DNA of 64,000 nucleotides from assembly GCA_963853835.1 (NCBI GenBank), contig OY970824.1:44722227-44786226 (forward strand), in the 5' to 3' direction. Within the stretch, counting starts at the first letter, position 1; each line of letters starts with the position of its first letter. The DNA comes from Calendula officinalis (taxonomy: Eukaryota; Streptophyta; Magnoliopsida; Asterales; Asteraceae). Shown in pieces: positions 11,510 through 23,147 of this stretch. The notes beneath the pieces were generated by a model that searched no databases, was not told where the DNA came from, and was given only the letters and a program-made list of their open reading frames with translations. The position numbers were made by a program, and so were the translations under genes.

Positions 11510-11788
11510 TTAGGTTGACTTGAATAATGACGGGTACTTCTTAATCATATGTTCCCTTCTTTCCCACGTGCAATTCGGGCCCCTATGATGCTTCCATTTG
11601 ACTAACACTAACTGAATTTCTTTGTTTTTGAGATTGACCGGCTTTTGGTCAATTATCTCTTCCGGTTCTTCTACATACCTCAATTTCTCGTTGACTCTGA
11701 CTTCGGTCAACGGTACCGTTTCATCATGCTCCCCAAGACTCTTTCTCAAATAACTAACATGAAACACATTGTGGATACTTGACAATTC
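11510..11788 (-). pseudogene. Gypsy-1 pol C-terminus with chromodomain
   Basis: The frame reads NVFHVSYLRK (typical C-terminal integrase region) and then LVLVKWKHHRGPNCTWE...KKYPSLF, the core and tail of a plant chromovirus chromodomain. In this family the chromodomain helps target integration to particular chromatin. The equivalent part of Gypsy-2 reads LVKWKYSLG...RYPSLF. Confidence 0.82.
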
Positions 11789-12811
11789 TTATGGTAACTC
11801 GATTCGATAAGCTTGTTTTCCGACCCGTTCTATGATCTTAAATGGGCCGATAAATTGGGGACTCAATTTAGCTTTCTTTCCAAATCTCATAACGCCCTTC
11901 AATGGCGATACTTTTAACATCACATAATCATCTAACGAAAATTCTATCGGTTTTCGCCTCTTATCCGCATATGACTTTTGACGATCTTGGGCCGTTTTCA
12001 TTCTTTCCCGAACTATCCAAATTTTATCACTTGTATCTTCGACCAACTCGGGTCCCACCAACACCTTTTCTGCAAATTCTCGCCAACACAAAGGTGTACG
12101 ACACTTTCTTCCGTATAACGCTTCATACGGTGCCATACGGGTCGAGGAGTGATAACTATTATTATATGAAAACTCGGCTAACGACAAATATTTATCCCAA
12201 CTTCCCCCGAAATCTAGAATACACGACCTATGCATGTCTTCCAAATTTTGGATCGTTCTCTCGGTTTGCCCGTCGGTTTGTGGGTGATAAGCGGTACTAA
12301 AAGCTATTTTCGATCACAACTCTTTTTGCATACTACCCCAAAAATTAGAAGTAAACCGGGAATCCCTATCTGATACAATTCTCAAATGAACACCATGTCT
12401 AGCAATTATTTCATCTAAATAAACTTGTGCCCAAGAATCCATCGGTGCATATTCCCTCATAGCAAGGTAATGCGCACTTTTGGTCAAACGATCAACAATC
12501 ACCCAAATACAATCGTGTTGTCGAGCGGTTCTTGGTAATTTAGTAATCAAATCCATGGAAATTTCTTCCCACTTCCAAACAAGAATGCTAAGTGGTTGCA
12601 AACTCCCGTAAGGTTTCTGATGTTCAGTTTTAAGTTGTGCACAAACCTTACACTCTTGCACAAACTTCCCGATATCTTTCTTCATTCCCGGCCACCAATA
12701 ATCCAACCTCAAATCATGGTACATTTTATTCATTCCGGGGTGGATTGAGAATTTTGAACTATGAGCCTCTCTTAACACATCAATTCTCAAATTTCCAATT
12801 CTTGGTACCAT
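11789..12811 (-). pseudogene. Gypsy-1 integrase, broken
   Basis: An N-terminal HHCC zinc-binding part (HSSKFSIH...CKVC, about 12640-12770) is followed by the core with ISMDLI and IVSDRDSRF, the first two catalytic Asp positions. The frame then stops near 12314 and resumes at about 12244 with EFSYNNSYHSS and GRKCRTPLCW, so at least one break separates the core from the C-terminal half. This copy cannot make an intact integrase. Confidence 0.8.
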
Positions 12812-14191
12812 AAACGGTTACTAAACACTTTGACACCTCGACCATCTTCTTCTAAGTCTTTCTCATAATTCACCATTCTTTCTTTCTTTATATTTTCGGG
12901 TTTCAATACTTCATCTTGCCACTTCTTAAGATCATTAAGGATCACAAACTTCACCACCATATTCGTCATGGAATAAAAAATACTCGAGTGATAGGGTTTA
13001 CGACTTAAGGCATCCGCAACTACATTTGCCTTCCCCGGATGGTACAAGATTTCACAATTGTAATCTTTTATAAGCTCCATAGCTCGTTGTTGTTGCATAT
13101 TCAACGATTGTTGGCTAAATATATATTTGTGACTCTTATGATCCGTAAAGAGTAGGAACTTAGTCCCATACAAATAATGCCTCCGAATCTTTCGTGCAAA
13201 CACCACCGCGGATAACTCAAGATCGTGAGTCGGATAATTTTTTTCATACTCTTTCAGTTGACGGGAAGCATAAGCAATGACTTTTCCCCATTGCATAAGA
13301 ACACACCCGAGCCCCATTTTCAATGCATCACTATATACTACAAAGTCTTCTTCACCCTCGGGTAATGATAAAATTGGAGCATTAGTCAAACATTCTTTCA
13401 ACATACTAAAAGATTTTTCTTGTGCCTCACCCCATTCATACTTCACATCTTTTCGAGTAAGACTCGTGACTGGAACCGCAACACGAGAGATATTTAATAA
13501 ATCGACGGTAATATCCCGCAAGACCTAGCAAACTTCGAATTTCAGAAGCGTTATGGGGTACTTCCCAATTCTTAATCGCCTCAATCTTAGAAGGATCGAC
13601 CGATATACCTTCACCTGATACCACATGACCAAGAAATTGAACTTGTCGTAACCAAAATTCACATTTAAAAAACTTGGCATACAATTTCTCTTTTCGTAAT
13701 AAATCAAGAATTTCTCGTAGGTGTGACGCATGATCACTTTCGGATTTAGAATACACCAAGATGTCGTCAATAAAAACAATAACCGACTTATCCAACATAG
13801 GCCGACATACCCGATTCATCATATCCATAAAAGCGACCGGAGCATTCGTTAAACCAAATGGCATGACTAAGAATTCATAATGGCCATACCTAGTTCAGAA
13901 CGCGGTTTTAGGAACATGTTCCCTATAGCCCTTTAACTGATGATAACCGGATCTCAAATCAATCTTCGAGAAATAACTAGCACCTTGCAATTGATCGAAA
14001 AGATCATCAATTCTAGACAACGGGTATTTGTTCTTGATTGTTACCTTATTAAGTTCTCTATAATCGATACACATCCGCATCGACCCATCCTTCTTCTTAA
14101 CGAACAAAACCGGTGCACCCCACGGTGACACACTCGGTTGAATGAACCCTTTGTCAAGTAACTCTTGTAATTGACTCATAATTTCTTTCAT
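12787..14191 (-). pseudogene. Gypsy-1 reverse transcriptase and RNase H, broken
   Basis: The first part reads ELLDKGFIQPSVSPWGAP and KIDLRSGYHQ and ends at a TGA at about 13893, where the homologous Gypsy-2 position has an Arg codon, so a CGA to TGA change is likely. The second part holds the catalytic FIDDILVYS and GLAGYYRRFI. A frameshift near 13500 leads into RNase H, with VVYSDA, HDLEL, TDHKS and VVADALSRK. The catalytic residues can be recognised, but the frame is interrupted at least twice. Confidence 0.85.
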
Positions 14192-14815
14192 TTATGTCGG
14201 GGCTAAACGATAAGGAATTTTAGCAATGGGAGCCGCACCCGGCACTAGATCAATTCGGAATTCAACTTCTCTATCAGGCGACAATCCGGGTAAATCCTTG
14301 GGGAATACATCCGGAAATTCATTGACAATCGGAACATCTTTAACGAATTTCTTAACTTCTACAATCGGGTTAAGAACATAAGCTAAATAGGAGTAACATC
14401 CATGGGACATTAATTTACTAGCTTTTAAGAATGAGATCACCTTCCTACTCTTCATTTTACTATCGCCATACACATACAAAGATTCTTTTCCTTGTATGGG
14501 AACTCTAATCATTTTCTCATAACACATAATATCGGCATGGTACTTCGACATCCAATCCATCCCGATAATAATATCGAAATTTGGCAAGTCTAACAAAACT
14601 AGATTTACTAAGAATTTATGATTATCTATATCTAATGAACAATCCTTATATATACTGTCGGCTAGCAAGGTCACACTGCCCGCAGTATCAACACATAATG
14701 GGTTCAACAAAGGTGACGGGAACACATATAACAATTCAGCAAATTTCAGAGATATGGAAGAATCAGACGCTCCAGAATGAAATAATATTTGAGCGGGTTG
14801 GGAATTAACAAGAAA
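14192..14815 (-). pseudogene. Gypsy-1 aspartic protease with changed active site
   Basis: The region reads QILFHSGASDSS, where the family has LFDSGAS, so the catalytic Asp codon is now a His codon (GAT to CAT). The downstream flap and FDIIIGMDW motif, typical of retroviral-type proteases, remain. The loss of the catalytic Asp means this protease should be inactive whatever the other lesions. Confidence 0.75.
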
Positions 14816-15009
14816 TGTACCAGAAACAACATTCAGGTCCTCCCGAGCTTCCTCCGGGGTTAATTGAAAGGCGCGACTTCTCGTCCTGGGAACCTCCTCC
14901 TTTTGACCTGATGCACCCGCTCGCGGATGCTGTTGTACCGAACCTCAACTTTCTGCAGCTCGATTTGAAGGGTTAGGGCATTAACGCCTCCGATGCCCCA
15001 CTAGCCCAC

Positions 15010-16159
15010 AATCATAGAAAACCACATCCTTTTTCGGGCACCTAGATTTTATGTGACCTTCCTCATAACAACCAAAACACTTCATAGGCCCACGATCACT
15101 AACACACCGTCCTCGGTGATTCTTGCCACAGGATTGGCAATCTCAATTGGCATCCGACTAAAATATTTTAATTGTTAAACACAATTCATAAACATATACA
15201 TAACATGGAATTTAATTTAATTTCAATCTTACTTGAATAGAGAACGATTGGGATTGGCCACGAGGTCGTGATGACCCTTGAGATTGAGTTCGACGGTTCA
15301 GGGTAAATCGATTAAAACGACCGAAGGGTGACGAAGTAGTTTGCTCTACTTTTTGACGTTTTGATTCGGGAGTCAATCTCCACGAAGGCTCAAATCATGC
15401 TCTCTTCTTCGAGCATACTCCACCGCCTTAGCAAATGACGGGATATCATGACTGTTCACGAAGTCTTGGATCTCATACCTCAATCCCTCCACAAACATTT
15501 GAATCTTCTCAACTTCGGTCGGAATGTACTTTGTGGCAAATTGGGCCTTTTGATTGAATAAAGTTTCGTATTCATCCACTGATAAAGTTCCTTGCTTGAG
15601 TTCTAAAAACTCTTTCTCCAACCTCCTTCTCATGTCATTGGGGCAACATTGTTCAAGAAACCGGGCCTTGAACGAATCCTAACTCATATGATCTTTTTCT
15701 TCCTCATTCAAGATCTTAAACGTGTTATTCCACCAGGTTAAGGCCTTACCCGTGAACATGGCCGTAGCATACATCACTTGATCATCATTGTCTACGCGTG
15801 AAATACGAAACAACTTCTCGGTGTTTTCCAACCATAACAATGCCTCAACTGGGTTTGACATGCCCGGGAATTATGTAGCCCCACTACTTTGGAACGTCTT
15901 GAAAGAAACCATTCCCGAATTCTTATTCGGGGATTCAACAACTAATTTCTCCTTTTCTTTTGACATTTCCTTCTCTTCACGTCTAAATTGTTCGAAAGTT
16001 GCCCAGACTACGTCCGTGACCCGATTCATCAACCTCTCATCCCTCGGAGATACAACTTCTTCTTCTTCTTCATGACTATTAGGATTCGAACCTTGAGTTC
16101 GAGGATTCGGTGGAGGTGGATTCGGGATTTCTTCATTCCTATGAACTTCATTCTCGTTG
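15010..16159 (-). pseudogene. Gypsy-1 gag with two zinc knuckles, broken
   Basis: From the N-terminal side the pieces are an acidic and proline-rich start (EIPNPPPPNP, near 16090-16130), the core capsid region (LWLENTEKLF, ALTWWNNTF, about 15680-15860), LEKEFLELKQG...SVDEYE (15540-15630), and at about 15030-15140 two nucleocapsid knuckles CX2CX4HX4C (CQSCGKNHRGRC and CFGCYEEGHIKSRC). Stops near 15676 and 15868 and changes near 15200-15370 break the frame. At 16160 the gag start is joined directly to LTR sequence. Confidence 0.75.
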
Positions 16160-17373
16160 TTCCAACAAAGTGCGTCATTCCCCCTTATGCCATTAGGGAA
16201 TGAGGCCGATGAAGGTGACCATGGCACCCCTAACCGAGTCCATGATCCAGCTTCACCACCACGGTCCATACCAGGTACTCCCGCGTCCACCGCCAGACAT
16301 ACTACACGAAGTAATACTCGAAACGCCAAGGGTCCTCACGAAAAGAAATATCACTCAAGGCATTCCACTCAAACGGGTCAAGCAAAATAAAGTTTGTCAA
16401 AAGGATCTCAATGTTCTAAGCAACCAAAACAATACTCAAGGAAGTCAAATAACACAAGTGCCAACTAACTATACTGCATATATATTTATATATATAATTA
16501 TAAGTACACACATTGCACATAGTGAACTCACCTGAGATCAAGCAATTGCCAACACAAGCCAAGAACTTCTTTAATCACAATTCCAATGTCACCGGTCAAT
16601 GTAATCACCACAATCTCCCAATTGATTACCTATCACAATTATACACATCTCATTCAATATCCTAATCCATAATCACAACTAGTATAAACCCTAGTAAACA
16701 ATTTCCCCCAAATTGGTGATGAACCAAACCCTAGACCACCAATTTATCTAAAATTTGTGCATAATCACATGTTAACTACGAATCTCATAGCTAGATACCT
16801 GTTATGTTAACATATAACATCAATTTCAGTTACATAACTAAAACCTTAACTAGGGTTCTTGACCTACCAACTCTATACTTCAAGTTCTACACTTGCATGA
16901 TGATAGGGAAGAGATATTACCTTAGTTATCAACACAATTGAAGAATATCCTTTGAATTCTAGCCAAGATCTGCCCAAGAACACCCAAATTCGTCCAAAAT
17001 CACCAACACCCGATGAGAGAAAAGTTTAGAGGTGAAATGAGCTGCAATGGGGAAAACTTTCGATTGTATGTCTGATCAGCACAAGATAGCGCCGCTATCC
17101 TCGAGATAGCGCCGCTATCTCCTCAAACCCGCCCTTTTTAGCGCCGCTATCTCTGGATTATTCACGTTTTACCCTTCGCCGCTATCTATAGATAGCGCCG
17201 CTATCTACCCAAAATGCTGCAAATTTTCAACTTTTTGTCCTTTTTAACTTATACTACTTAACCCAACATTCATAAACCCAGATTTTAACCATAATTCCAA
17301 CTACCAAAACCTAATGCCGAATTATTTACCAGTTATTATACATTTTAACAATTAAAGATACTTAATTTTTAGA
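16160..17373 (-). repeat. Gypsy-1 5' LTR remnant, truncated at both ends
   Basis: It matches 10205-11465 of the 3' LTR. At the gag side it stops abruptly after TTCCAACAAAG, whereas the 3' LTR continues another 480 bases, so the end of the LTR, the primer binding site and the leader are missing. At the outer end the expected TGTAACATACG start is replaced by TCTAAAAATTAAG, a loss of about 12 bases, just before the CACAG duplication at 17374-17378. Confidence 0.75.
17085..17205. repeat. GATAGC-GCC-GCTATC palindrome cluster, Gypsy-1 5' LTR
   Basis: Complete copies start at 17085, 17104 and 17191, and half copies lie between. Copy number and spacing differ from the 3' LTR of the same element, so the cluster has changed since insertion, by slippage or conversion. 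Confidence 0.85.
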
Positions 17374-17378
17374 CACAG

Positions 17379-17452
17379 ATGCAAAAGATGTAATTGAAGG
17401 TATTAAAAATGTTGGTGGTGCTCAATTCCCTGTTCTATTGCCAAATCTCAAG
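17379..17452 (+). pseudogene. Hydroxymethylglutaryl-CoA lyase exon, 3' part, with splice donor
   Basis: With the 7 bases at 9715-9721 this forms a phase-0 exon of 27 codons reading LTDAKDVIEGIKNV...FPVLLPNLK, followed by the consensus donor GTAAGT at 17453. The order 'LADAKDV' then 'PVLTPNLKG' is characteristic of HMG-CoA lyase, which splits HMG-CoA into acetyl-CoA and acetoacetate in leucine breakdown (family knowledge). Here the usual Thr before PNLK is Leu. Only this one exon is seen. Downstream DNA to 17736 looks like intron, cut by Gypsy-2. The gene copy is broken: either a real locus destroyed by insertions or a duplicated relic. Confidence 0.75.
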
Positions 17453-17736
17453 GTAAGTGACAAATCTTTATTGATTAAATAATTTGATTCATATTCAATG
17501 GCAAATAGGCCCAAACTTTCACTGATGTAAAATTGTTATATTTATCTAAATAGACTTTGACTGACTCTTAAACTGTTTGACTCATTTTTCTTTTAACTTA
17601 ACTTTTTTTATCTGACCTATTCGTTTAACATAACACACATCCTAAATCAACCCATTCATAAGTATACGGGTCAAAATGCTACCTCTATGCTATTCATCGT
17701 GTAAAAGTTAATTTATTCTTTGTTCTTCTTTTAAAC
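17453..17736 (+). other. Intron-like DNA after the HMG-CoA lyase exon
   Basis: After the donor GTAAGT the sequence is T-rich and non-coding up to the start of Gypsy-2 at 17737, as expected of a plant intron. The next exon is not found anywhere to the right. Confidence 0.45.
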
Positions 17737-20105
17737 TGTAACACCACAAACTTAGAGCCATTTTTTAAAACAAACATACGGAAGCGATCTTTAGTAAAGA
17801 CATAAGTCCTAAATTATTACAAATCATAAAAACATTTATATATTAATCAAATACATAAAACATTTAAAGGTGTTACTTAAAACAGGCTCGACCCAGTTTA
17901 CAAAATCAGAGTACGGCCAGACTTCCAAAACCCGACTCTAGTCAAGCTAAATCCACAACCTGAAAAGAGTCAACAAATGAGGGATTAGCACAAAGCTAAG
18001 TGAATAGAAATAACTATCAATTTGCATAACCACAACAAATTAGAAATAAGAGAAATCAATCTGGAAACCCGTCCAAACTTCCACAAGCAATTGGATGTTA
18101 TGAGAGTATCGGCGGTCTAGCACAGAACCTACAACTGTTGTTGGCCGACCAACAGTTTACCGATGGCTACTTTACTATTGGCACGGTAGTCCCCCCTGAC
18201 GGAACACATCCGTAGGAGTCCGAGCACCCCATCCAATAGTAACGAAGCGTAGCCAAAACTCACTCATAGCTAACCTCTAGAAACATGTGCAAATACTACC
18301 ATTAACAATCCCACAATTAATGGTACCACCGGAAAATTATTAAAACCAAGAAAAAAATGAATTTTCCCAAAACCAGCCAAGATAGTGACGCTATCCGAGA
18401 TAGCGTCGCTATCTTCCTAGAAGATAGTGCCGCTATCCGAAGATAGCGCCGCTATCTGCCAAGAGTTAGCGTCAGCTATCTCAATACCAAACGCGATTTC
18501 GAGCTGCTGTTAAAATTTTCCAAAACGAAGCAGAGATAGCGCCGCTATCTCCCAGACCAGCCAAAATGCTGCATTTTTCTCCTACAAGTCTACCATACCA
18601 AAACCTTTGTACATCATACAAGAAGAAGGTTAAATCCAGTCACCTTTGCTTCCTTTTAGTACCGAGCTTAGTAATCTTATATCACTGAGGCTCCTTCCCT
18701 TTTCCTGTACAAAACGAACACCTAATTAGTCACCCAAAATCACCAAATTTTGCAACCAGTAATATAGGTCAAGACCACATCTTTATGCAACAATTTGCAA
18801 CCAATTACTTGTATTCCAACACACATCAAATACTAAGGTCTAAAACTTCATCAAGTCAATTCATTATGCAATTTTAACCAAGTTGCACATATTAGGCCCA
18901 TACGGGTCAAAAACAAGAATAATGAATCGGGAATCTACACAACACCTTCCAATGAATTAGGCTACTTGATTAACATCAAAATTATATAACTAACATGTTA
19001 CTTGCATCCCATTGCAAGTTTAACCAACTTTGACCATATTTAGGTCCAATTGCACCAATTGTCAATCAAACGGGTCAAGACCCGAAACTAATATAATCAT
19101 ACTTCCCAATTAGCCAACTAGCACATAAATGACATGGAATTGATAATTGAGTTTACAAGTCACACAAGACTAAAGTCAACTCACATGTTTGACCAAAGTC
19201 AACAATCCATAAATTAGCTAGTTTATTACCAAATTTCATCATAGCCAAACACTGCTAACTTTTATGCATTTCATAACAAGTAACTAGCAATCTTCATAAA
19301 TAACAATTACCATTTCAACATGCATAATTAGTCTAACACAACATCAAGAATGCCAAAATACACAATTCACCAAGATAGGGAAGAACTCCATCTTCTTCCC
19401 AATAACACCATTGATGGAGCTTCATGAGAGCTTCACCAAATAAGCCATACAATGCTTGCAAGAACTCAAATAATCTCTAATTCATCTAACAATTTCGAAT
19501 TACAAGCAAGATTCATCAATAATTTCATAAAAACCCACTTAACTCAAGAACCCTAATTCAACAAAGTTAAAGAACATGAACCCTAGCTCAAGGAGGAAGA
19601 CAACTTACTTAATCTTGCTTCTAGATTCCGAAAATCACACAAAGAAGGCAAGAACTACAAGGATTGATCTTCAATTTGGGAGAAAAAACTTCAAAAGTGA
19701 GTGGTGTGTGTGTGTGTGTCGTGTACAGGCAAAGGAGGAGAAGGGAAAACAATTTTTGACATCTGCCCTTAAAACATAACACTTACACCCTCCCCCTCAA
19801 CACATGTAATTTCATTATAACATAGTACAGGATATTAGGTTCGCAGATAATTAGTTTAGACCTAACTAACTCCAATTTTAACAACGAAGATATTTTTAGA
19901 TCCCCGGTTCAGAGGTGACCTAAATATGTAAAAATCATTTTAACATTTAAATATCTCAGTTTTACTAATTTTTAACCCCATGGTTAAAAATACAATTAAT
20001 TCAATTAAATCAAATAAAATCATATAAAATAATAAAATAATAAACAATAAGATATTACTTACCAAAAGTAATTAAATATTCTAGGTCGGGTCTCGGGATG
20101 TTACA
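17737..20105 (-). repeat. Gypsy-2 3' LTR, complete
   Basis: In element orientation it begins TGTAACATCCCG after a purine tract (AAGGGGGGAGATT, complement of 20106-20118) and ends GTGGTGTTACA at 17737. The length is 2369 bases. The other LTR copy starts with the same bases at 25008. Confidence 0.9.
18381..18550. repeat. GATAGC palindrome cluster, Gypsy-2 3' LTR
   Basis: Several full and variant copies (GATAGTGACGCTATC, GATAGCGTCGCTATC, GATAGCGCCGCTATC) occur in 170 bases, followed by CCAAAATGCTGCA just as in Gypsy-1. In element orientation the cluster lies about 1.55 kb into the LTR. Confidence 0.85.
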
Positions 20106-20116
20106 AATCTCCCCCC

Positions 20117-21485
20117 TTAAAGAGATTTCATCCCCGGAATCTCACCTTGATCAAATAAACTCGGGTATCGGCTCTTCATATCCGCCTCGGTTTCCCACAT
20201 CATATCGACACCCAAACTGTATTTCCACTTAACCAAGACCATCGGTATCTGCTTCTTTCTCAATTTCATTACCTTTTGATCCAACATTTCCACCGGTTCT
20301 TCAACTAACCTCTTTCTCGAATCTACTTTTAAATCTTTAATTGGTAACACCGGGATTTCATCATCTATATTACACTTCCTCAAATAAGATACATTGAATG
20401 TGTCATGGATACCTGACAATTCAGGAGGAAGATCGAGTGCAACGGTTTGATCATTCACTACCTGGCGAATAGTAAATGGCCCAATATACCTCGGAGCTAA
20501 TTTCCCCCGTTTCCGAAAAGGAATAATACCTTTCCATGGAGAAACTTTCAAATAAACCCGTTCACCTTCAACAAACGTCACGGGTCGACGTCGGGGATCC
20601 GCATACATTTTCTGTCTATCCCGAGCCGCTTTTAACTTTTCATGGGGTATTGCCACTTTATCGGCCGTAATCTGAACAATCTCGGGACCAGTAAACTGTT
20701 TTTCTCCCGCTTCTAACCAACACGTGGGAGTTCTACACCGTCTACCATACAACATTTCATACGGTGGCATTCCGATACTTGAATGATAAGAGTTATTATA
20801 AGCAAATTCAACCAAAGGTAAATGAGAATCCCACGACCCAGCATATTCTAATACACAAGCCTGCAACATATATTCCAAAGTTTGAATAGTTCTTTCTGAT
20901 TGCCCATTTGTTTGTGGATGATAAGTCGCGCTCAAATTTACCCGAGTACCCAATTCTCTTTGTAGACTTCTCCAAAAGTTAGAAACAAACCGGGGATCCC
21001 GATCGGACAAGATAGACAACGGAATCCCGTGACGAGAAACTATCTCATCGATATACAATTTAGCCAACTTTTATGTTGCGGTTTCGTTTGTGGCCAAAAA
21101 GTGTGCACTTTTGTTAATCGATCAACTATAACCCAAATCATATCATGGTTTCTCGGTGTACGGGGAAGTTTTGTGACAAAATCCTTTGTTATGTTCTCCC
21201 ACTTCCATCGGGTATTTCTAATTACTTCAACGACCCGTACGGCTTTTGATGCTCGACTTTAACTTGAGCACATACACGGCATTTCTTAACAAAACGAGCA
21301 ATATCGGTCTTCATAGTAGGCCACCAATACAAAACTTTCAAATCATTATACATTTTTGTACTACCCGGGTGAATAGATAACCCTGACTTATGGGAGTTGG
21401 TCAATATTACATCCCGCAAACCCCCGATTAATGGGACCCAAATTCGAGACCGAAATATTTTCAACCTCCGAGTATCTTCCATCAA
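20117..21485 (-). pseudogene. Gypsy-2 integrase and chromodomain, broken
   Basis: The zinc-binding start (HKSGLSIHPGSTKMYND...CRVC) is at about 21270-21410. The core is interrupted near 21070 and 21220 and resumes with SILSDRDPRF (second catalytic Asp) and NGQSERTIQTL (catalytic Glu). The C-terminal part shows DTFNVSYLRK and the chromodomain MVLVKWKYSLG...SRYPSLF, ending near 20117. The stretch from 20117 to 21067 is one open frame of 316 codons. Confidence 0.86.
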
Positions 21486-23115
21486 CTCGTCTTTTCTCTC
21501 TCATAGTTTCTGATTTTAAGTTTTCATCTTTCATGGCCTCTATTTGACAAATTCTCAACCGGTCAACGAGATCAGACACGATCTCTACACGCATAAATTG
21601 AACAACTTTTGGCGATTCCTTACGGCTTAAGGCATCAGCCACTACATTGGCTTTCCCCGGGTGATATCAAATTTCACAATCGTAATCTTTAATAAGTTCT
21701 AACCATCTTCGTTGCCTCAAATTCAATTCTTTTTGTGTGAAGACATATTGAAGACTTTTCTGATCGGTACAAATAACACATTTGGTTCCATAAAGGTAAT
21801 GTCTCCATAATTTTAAGGCAAACACCGCCGCGAGCTCTAGGTCATGAGTCGGGTAATTCTTTTCATGGGGTTTCAACTGACGTGAGGCATAAGCAATCAC
21901 CCGGTCTCTTTGCATCAATACACAACCCAAACCCGCAATAGATGCATCACAATAAACTATAAAATCATCGGAACCTTCGAGTAATGCAAGTATTGGAGCT
22001 TGGCACAATAATTCTTTTAGAGTTTGAAAATCCTTATCTTGTTCGTCACCCCACCCATACGGAACGTCTTTTCGGGTCAACTTTATTAACGGGCTAGCAA
22101 TCTTTGAAAAATTCTTTATAAACCTTCTATAATAACCGGCCAACCCCAGAAAACTTTTAATTTCGGATGGAGTTTTCGGGACACTCCAATTCATTACCAC
22201 GGTTATCTTTGATGGATCAACCTTCACCCCGTCTTGACAAATCACATGCCCCAAAAACTGCACTTCTCGGAGCCAAAACTCACACTTCAAGAACTTAGCA
22301 TAAAGTTGTTCCCGTCTCATAGTGTCTAAAACTTGTCTCAAGTGATTTTCATGATCTTACTCGGTTTTGGAATAAATAAGTATGTCATCAATAAAAACAA
22401 TCACAAACTTATCAAGGAACGGTCGACATACCCGGTTCATTAGATCCATAAATATAGCGGGGGCATTAGTCAAACCGAAAGGCATGACTAAGAATTCATA
22501 GTGACCGTATCTTGTTCGGAACACGGTCTTAGGAATATCGTTTTCATGAACCCGGACTTGATGGTAACCCGACCTTAAATCAATCTTTGAAAAATACGAG
22601 GCCCCTTGTAACTGATCAAACAAATCATCTATACGCGGTAACATATACTTATTCTTAACTGTTCGCTTATTTAATTCCCGGTAATCAATGCACATTCTCA
22701 ACGTGCCATCTTTCTTTTTAACAAACAATACCGGTGCACCCCAAGGTGATGAACTTGACATGATAAAACCCTTATCCAATAATTCCTGTATCTGATTCAT
22801 CATTTCCCGAATTTCTGACGGTGCCAATCTGTACGGAGCCTTGGCTACGGGACTGGCTCCCGGAACCAAATCAATTTTAAATTCTACCTCCCGAACGGGA
22901 GGTAACCCAGGCAATTCATCGGGAAAGACCTCCGGGTATTCCGATACCACCTGGACGTATCCAACAACCTGCTTTTCTTTCCTGACATCAATGGCATAGG
23001 CAAGGAACGATTCACAACCTTTGGCAAGAGACTTTCTGGCTTTCATAAAGGAAATAATAGGGAGAAATGTATTACCCCGATCCCCGCGGGCCACTACGTG
23101 TGTCCCGTCAGGCAA
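21388..23115 (-). pseudogene. Gypsy-2 reverse transcriptase and RNase H, broken by point stops
   Basis: Reverse transcriptase carries MCIDYRELN, KIDLRSGYHQVR, MPFGLTNAP and the catalytic FIDDILIYS (about 22380). A stop follows at about 22358 in a position where a Glu codon is expected. RNase H has IVYCDAS, HDLEL, CTDQKS and then a TGA at about 21666, where the Gypsy homologues have a coding residue, before YHPGK and DALSRK. Apart from these changes the frame is kept, so the copy decayed mainly by substitutions. Confidence 0.88.
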
Positions 23116-23147
23116 TGGAAAGGAAATTAATTTCTTATCACAATTAA

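Larger units (their letters stand above)
9722..17373 (-). mobile_element. Gypsy-1: degenerate Tekay/Del-like chromovirus
   Basis: On the minus strand the order is 5' LTR remnant (16160-17373), gag, zinc knuckles, protease, reverse transcriptase, RNase H, integrase, chromodomain and 3' LTR (9722-11475). Integrase after reverse transcriptase marks Ty3/Gypsy, and the C-terminal chromodomain marks a chromovirus. CACAG flanks both ends (9717-9721 and 17374-17378). Coding parts carry several stops and frameshifts, one being CGA to TGA in the reverse transcriptase near 13895. The 5' LTR has lost its junction with the leader, including the primer binding site. Confidence 0.87.
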
